NCBI GenBank assembly: GCA_035530195.1
Contig: DATKVG010000119.1
Location: 1 to 14,191, forward strand
Length of the DNA: 14,191 nt
Source: JAPLKX01 sp035530195
GTDB lineage: Bacteria > Hydrogenedentota > Hydrogenedentia > Hydrogenedentales > SLHB01
Direction: 5' to 3'
The notes beneath the pieces are model-generated. The model worked only from the letters and a program-made list of their open reading frames with translations, ran no database searches and was not told the origin of the DNA. A program made the translations under genes and the position numbers. This document shows positions 11,598-14,191 of the stretch, one piece after another (position 1 is the stretch's first letter; each line of letters starts with the position of its first letter).

Positions 11598-13580
11598 ATG
11601 AGGTTATTCTCTTGCCTGCTTGCCCTGTCATGCATGCCCGCGCTTGCCCTCGAGTTCCATGTCTCCCCCGACGACGGCCCTGCCGCACTTGTCCAAGCGC
11701 GCGACGCCGTCCGCGCCGCGCGGCAGGCTGGCACGGTCGAGGACCCCGTCACGATCTGGCTGCACGGCGGCGTTTACGCCATGCCCGAAACCTTCACGCT
11801 GACCTCCGAAGACAGCGGCACGGCCAACTCGCCTGTCGCTTACAAGGCCGCGCCGGCCGAGTCGCCCCGCCTTATCGGTGGGCGGCTGATCCCGGACGCC
11901 GCGTTTCAGCCCGTGACCGGCGCGGAGCCGCGCGTTGCACCCGAGGCACGGGACTCTATCCGCTGCGCCGACCTCAAATCGATCGGCATCACCGAATACG
12001 GCACGCTACCCGACCGGTTTGAAGGCCCGCCGCCGCTCCCCGAACTGTTCGACAACGGCAAGCCGATGACGCTGGCGCGGTGGCCGAACGACGGCTGGGC
12101 GCACGTTGCCGCCGTCGTCGAGAGCGGCCCCGCACCGTGGCGAAACCACGCATCCGAGTCTCTCCCCGTGTTCGAGTACGAGGGCGACAGGCCGCTCCGC
12201 TGGAAAACGGCCCCCACCGTCTGGCTCGAAGGCTACTGGTGTTTCGACTGGAGCAGCGACACCATCCGGGTCGGCTCCATCGACACGGACCAGCGCCGCA
12301 TCACGCTGGCCACGACCCACCATTACGGCCTCGGCCACGGCAACACCGGACCAAGAAGGTTTTACGCCCTCAACCTGCTCGAAGAACTCGACGCACCCGG
12401 CGAATACTACCTCGATCGAGACGACGGCCAGCTCTATTTCATCCCGCCTTCCAACGATCCCGGCGCTGAAATCATCCTGTCCACACTCGACAAACCCATC
12501 CTCGCGCTGGATGGCGCTTCCCACGTCGCCATCGAAGGGATCGCGTTCGAGGCCTGCATGGGCGACGCAATCCACGTAACCGGCGGCTCGAACGTTCTCA
12601 TCGACCGGTGCATTGTCCGCAACACGGGGCAAGGCGGGATCAGCGTCAACGGCGGCGAGCGCCACACCGTCGCCCGCTGCGATGTCCACGACACCGGCGG
12701 GTTCGGGATCAGTCTTTCAGGCGGTGACAGGAAGACGCTCACGCCCTGCGGCCACGCCGCCACGGATAACCACATCTACAGGGTCTCGCGCCGGCAGCGC
12801 ACCCACGCCTACCACGCCCATCTCAGCGGCGTCGGCGTCACGCTCGCCCACAACCTCATCCACGACGGCCCCCACCAGGCCATCGGCCTTTCGGGCAACG
12901 ATCACATCATCGAGTTCAACGAGATCCACCACACCGGTATGGAAACCGACGATTGCGGCGCGTTCTACATGGGCCGGAACCCGTCCGAACGCGGATCGAT
13001 CATCAGGTACAACTTCTGGCACCACATCGGAAGCTCCCTCGCCCACGGAAGTTGCGCCATCTATTTCGACGACGGCGACGGTGGCCAGACCGTCTTCGGC
13101 AACGTCTTCTACAAAGCTGCCGGTGGCAACTTCGGCGCCGTGTTCAGCCACGGCGGGCATGACAATGTCGTCGACAACAATATCTTTATCGAGTGCAAGC
13201 GGGCGCTCGGCCACGCACCGTGGGACGACCAGCGATGGAAAGATTACGTGGCGGCCGAACTCTGGCAGGAAAAGCTGCTCAAGGAAGTCGACATCACAAA
13301 ACCCCCCTACATCGACCGGTACCCCGACCTCAAAGACTTCATGACGCCCCAAACCTGCTCCCGCCCAAGGGTTAATTACGCCAGCCGAAACATCTTCGTC
13401 GCTTGTACCTCATTCTACAACGGCAATTGGGAAATCCAGGACTGCCTCGCCACCAACGAAGATCCGGGATTTGTCAACCCCGCTGAGCTAAACTTCCAGC
13501 TCCGCGATGACTCCCCCATCTTCACCCGCATCCCCGGCTTCCACAACATACCTTTCAAGAACATAGGCCCGGCCGACTAA
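11598..13580 (+). CDS. Secreted right-handed parallel beta-helix protein, GH141-like
   Basis: 660 residues; ATG 11598 follows AAGGAG with an eight-base gap. The signal peptide is 1-17 (ending ALA), then FHVSPDDG and QARDAVRAAR (33-42) give the usual N terminus of large polysaccharide-active beta-helix proteins. Residues 60-300 include an inserted beta-rich region with many Trp (EGYWCFDWSS, 211-220). The beta-helix runs about 308-535 with the repeated pattern of ID/IE plus N-x-I (for example NVLIDRCIVRNTG, 332-344). The motifs METDDCGAFYMGR (448-460) and YFDDGDGG (489-496) carry Asp residues at the places I would expect for the catalytic pair of GH141-like enzymes, which include fucosidase and xylanase activities. 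The substrate is unknown, and a lyase or non-catalytic binder remains possible. No dockerin or anchor is present, so it is periplasmic or released. Confidence 0.85.
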   Translation: MRLFSCLLALSCMPALALEFHVSPDDGPAALVQARDAVRAARQAGTVEDPVTIWLHGGVYAMPETFTLTSEDSGTANSPVAYKAAPAESPRLIGGRLIPDAAFQPVTGAEPRVAPEARDSIRCADLKSIGITEYGTLPDRFEGPPPLPELFDNGKPMTLARWPNDGWAHVAAVVESGPAPWRNHASESLPVFEYEGDRPLRWKTAPTVWLEGYWCFDWSSDTIRVGSIDTDQRRITLATTHHYGLGHGNTGPRRFYALNLLEELDAPGEYYLDRDDGQLYFIPPSNDPGAEIILSTLDKPILALDGASHVAIEGIAFEACMGDAIHVTGGSNVLIDRCIVRNTGQGGISVNGGERHTVARCDVHDTGGFGISLSGGDRKTLTPCGHAATDNHIYRVSRRQRTHAYHAHLSGVGVTLAHNLIHDGPHQAIGLSGNDHIIEFNEIHHTGMETDDCGAFYMGRNPSERGSIIRYNFWHHIGSSLAHGSCAIYFDDGDGGQTVFGNVFYKAAGGNFGAVFSHGGHDNVVDNNIFIECKRALGHAPWDDQRWKDYVAAELWQEKLLKEVDITKPPYIDRYPDLKDFMTPQTCSRPRVNYASRNIFVACTSFYNGNWEIQDCLATNEDPGFVNPAELNFQLRDDSPIFTRIPGFHNIPFKNIGPAD

Positions 13581-13584
13581 CGAA

Positions 13585-13616
13585 GATCCGTCCGATCCGT
13601 CGGATCCGTCCGATCT
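13585..13616 (+). repeat. 9-bp tandem repeat GATCCGTCC after the beta-helix gene
   Basis: GATCCGTCC, GATCCGTCG, GATCCGTCC and a partial GATCT run head to tail, starting four bases after the stop codon. The unit is that of 8215-8235. The middle (13594-13606) forms a near-palindrome, GATCCG-T-CGGATC, which could pair in RNA. Confidence 0.8.
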
Positions 13617-13620
13617 GAAT

Positions 13621-13651
13621 CCCAAACCCCAGACCCCAAACCCCCTTTTTT
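13621..13651 (+). repeat. Degenerate heptamer repeat CCCARAC followed by a T-run
   Basis: CCCAAAC, CCCAGAC and CCCAAAC in tandem, then CCCC and six T. It directly follows the 9-bp repeat array. The T-run could contribute to termination of the beta-helix transcript, but there is no stem immediately in front of it. The remainder of the 227-base spacer holds no gene that I can see. Confidence 0.6.
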
Positions 13652-13680
13652 CTATTGTGCCGCCGCAGAAATTATGATAC

Positions 13681-13694
13681 TGTCAATACTGACA
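13681..13694. promoter_or_regulatory. Small dyad TGTCA-N4-TGACA, possible operator
   Basis: Perfect 5-bp arms with a 4-base centre, lying also within a 9-bp direct repeat (ATACTGTCA then ATACTGACA, 13677-13694). It is just downstream of a TATGAT box (13673-13678). It lies about 114 bases upstream of the pseudopilin start. A regulator binding site is a guess. Confidence 0.2.
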
Positions 13695-13738
13695 TCGGGG
13701 CGAACGAGGGAGGTTTTACCCCCCATTGTCATGCTTTT

Positions 13739-13763
13739 AAGCCACGCACTGCGTGCAAGGCTT
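13739..13763 (+). repeat. Two-step hairpin in the pseudopilin leader region
   Basis: AAGCC (13739-13743) pairs with GGCTT (13759-13763), and inside it ACGC (13744-13747) pairs with GCGT (13751-13754) around ACT, with GCAA unpaired on one side. It would form in the presumed leader of the pseudopilin mRNA, 45 bases before the start codon. Confidence 0.35.
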
Positions 13764-13807
13764 GAATGAGCACGTGAAGTAGGGAATTTTAAAAGGAGAA
13801 ACAAATA

Positions 13808-14191
13808 ATGAAAGCGAAAAGAGGTTTTACACTGATTGAACTGCTCGTCGTCATTGCCATTATCGGTATCCTGGCGGCCATCCTGCTCCCGGCACTCGCC
13901 CGCGCCCGCGAATCCGCTCGCCGCGCGTCCTGCGCAAACAACCTCAAACAGATGGGCATCGTCTTCAAGATGTACTCAAACGAATCAAAAGGCGGCAAAT
14001 TCCCGCACAAGGCACGGTTTGATCCCTCTGACATGTGTTACGTGTTCGAGCCAACCACCATATACCCTGAATACCTCAGCGATCTCAACGTCATGCTCTG
14101 TCCGTCCGATCCCGAGGGCAAGCGCGTTTTCGATCCGGGTCTCACGGGGCAGAATTGGGTGAAGGACGAGGACAGCGACCCGCCCGTCGCC
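13808..14191 (+). CDS. DUF1559-type pseudopilin (prepilin-like signal), 5' part
   Basis: 128 codons are present without a stop; the gene runs off the right edge. ATG 13808 has AAAAGGAG nine bases upstream. The product opens with the prepilin peptidase site and helix: MKAKRGFTLIELLVVIAIIG, cleavage expected after Gly 6, then a long hydrophobic helix to about residue 30 and ARARESARRASCANNLKQMG (31-50), which is characteristic of the DUF1559/H-X9-DG pseudopilin-like families expanded in planctomycetes and relatives. A further CPSDPE motif (97-102) is typical. These proteins are processed by a prepilin peptidase and sit in the membrane or on the surface; most copies have no known role. The neighbouring carbohydrate gene fits the usual scattered context. 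No secretion gene is adjacent in the window. Confidence 0.93.
   Translation, partial: MKAKRGFTLIELLVVIAIIGILAAILLPALARARESARRASCANNLKQMGIVFKMYSNESKGGKFPHKARFDPSDMCYVFEPTTIYPEYLSDLNVMLCPSDPEGKRVFDPGLTGQNWVKDEDSDPPVA

Noticed and set aside
13585..13651. Repeats considered as an integration site or telomere-like end
   Set aside because: No integrase, tRNA or flanking duplication is visible, and similar short-unit repeats occur in other ordinary spacers of the window.
14098..14116. Another GTCCGTCCGATCC match to the spacer repeats
   Set aside because: It lies inside the pseudopilin gene and encodes the family motif CPSDP, so the resemblance is probably coincidental.

Overview
The window is GC-rich and densely packed, with 12 confident protein genes, one of them cut by the right edge, and one likely 40-residue small ORF. 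The gene content points to a free-living member of the Planctomycetota/Verrucomicrobiota/Lentisphaerota/Hydrogenedentota part of the tree: cohesin and dockerin proteins, a long Gly-Glu repeat tail, DUF1080, DUF2961 (GH172) and DUF4380 proteins, a large beta-helix protein and a DUF1559-type pseudopilin. Hydrogenedentota is my best guess, but no phylogenetic marker here proves it. I see no rRNA, tRNA, CRISPR array, integrase or transposase.

Left part (about 290-5600, all minus strand): a five-gene cluster read right to left. It starts behind a plausible sigma70 promoter at 5568-5596 and encodes two dockerin proteins (5050-5550, 3684-4949) and then three cohesin-domain proteins (2982-3584, 1819-3003, 524-1789). 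The last has two cohesin-like domains, an internal hydrophobic stretch that looks like a fusion joint, and a (Gly-Glu)n tail ending in a cysteine motif. Every protein has an export signal or membrane anchor and none has an evident enzyme domain. Downstream lies a 40-codon ORF (293-415) with a strong ribosome binding site and its own promoter-like sequence. The cluster looks like a self-contained set of matching cohesin and dockerin parts at the cell surface; this is the most interesting system here.

Middle part (5816-9323, plus strand): a TldD-type metalloprotease, an exported DUF4380 protein (probable galactose-mutarotase-like fold) and a GH172/DUF2961 glycoside hydrolase relative, closely spaced. 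Then, on the minus strand (9437-11468), dapB of lysine/diaminopimelate synthesis, a membrane-anchored DUF1080 protein (3-keto-disaccharide hydrolase family) and a small RRM-type RNA-binding protein.

Right part (plus strand): a secreted parallel beta-helix protein resembling GH141-type glycosidases (11598-13580), then the 5' end of a DUF1559-type pseudopilin gene (13808 to the edge). Together the enzymes suggest carbohydrate breakdown, but none carries a dockerin, so no link to the cohesin cluster is visible here. Spacers between genes repeatedly hold short tandem repeats of 7-, 9- and 10-base units, mostly just after stop codons. The first 292 bases contain no convincing gene, only DnaA-box-like repeats and two hairpins.
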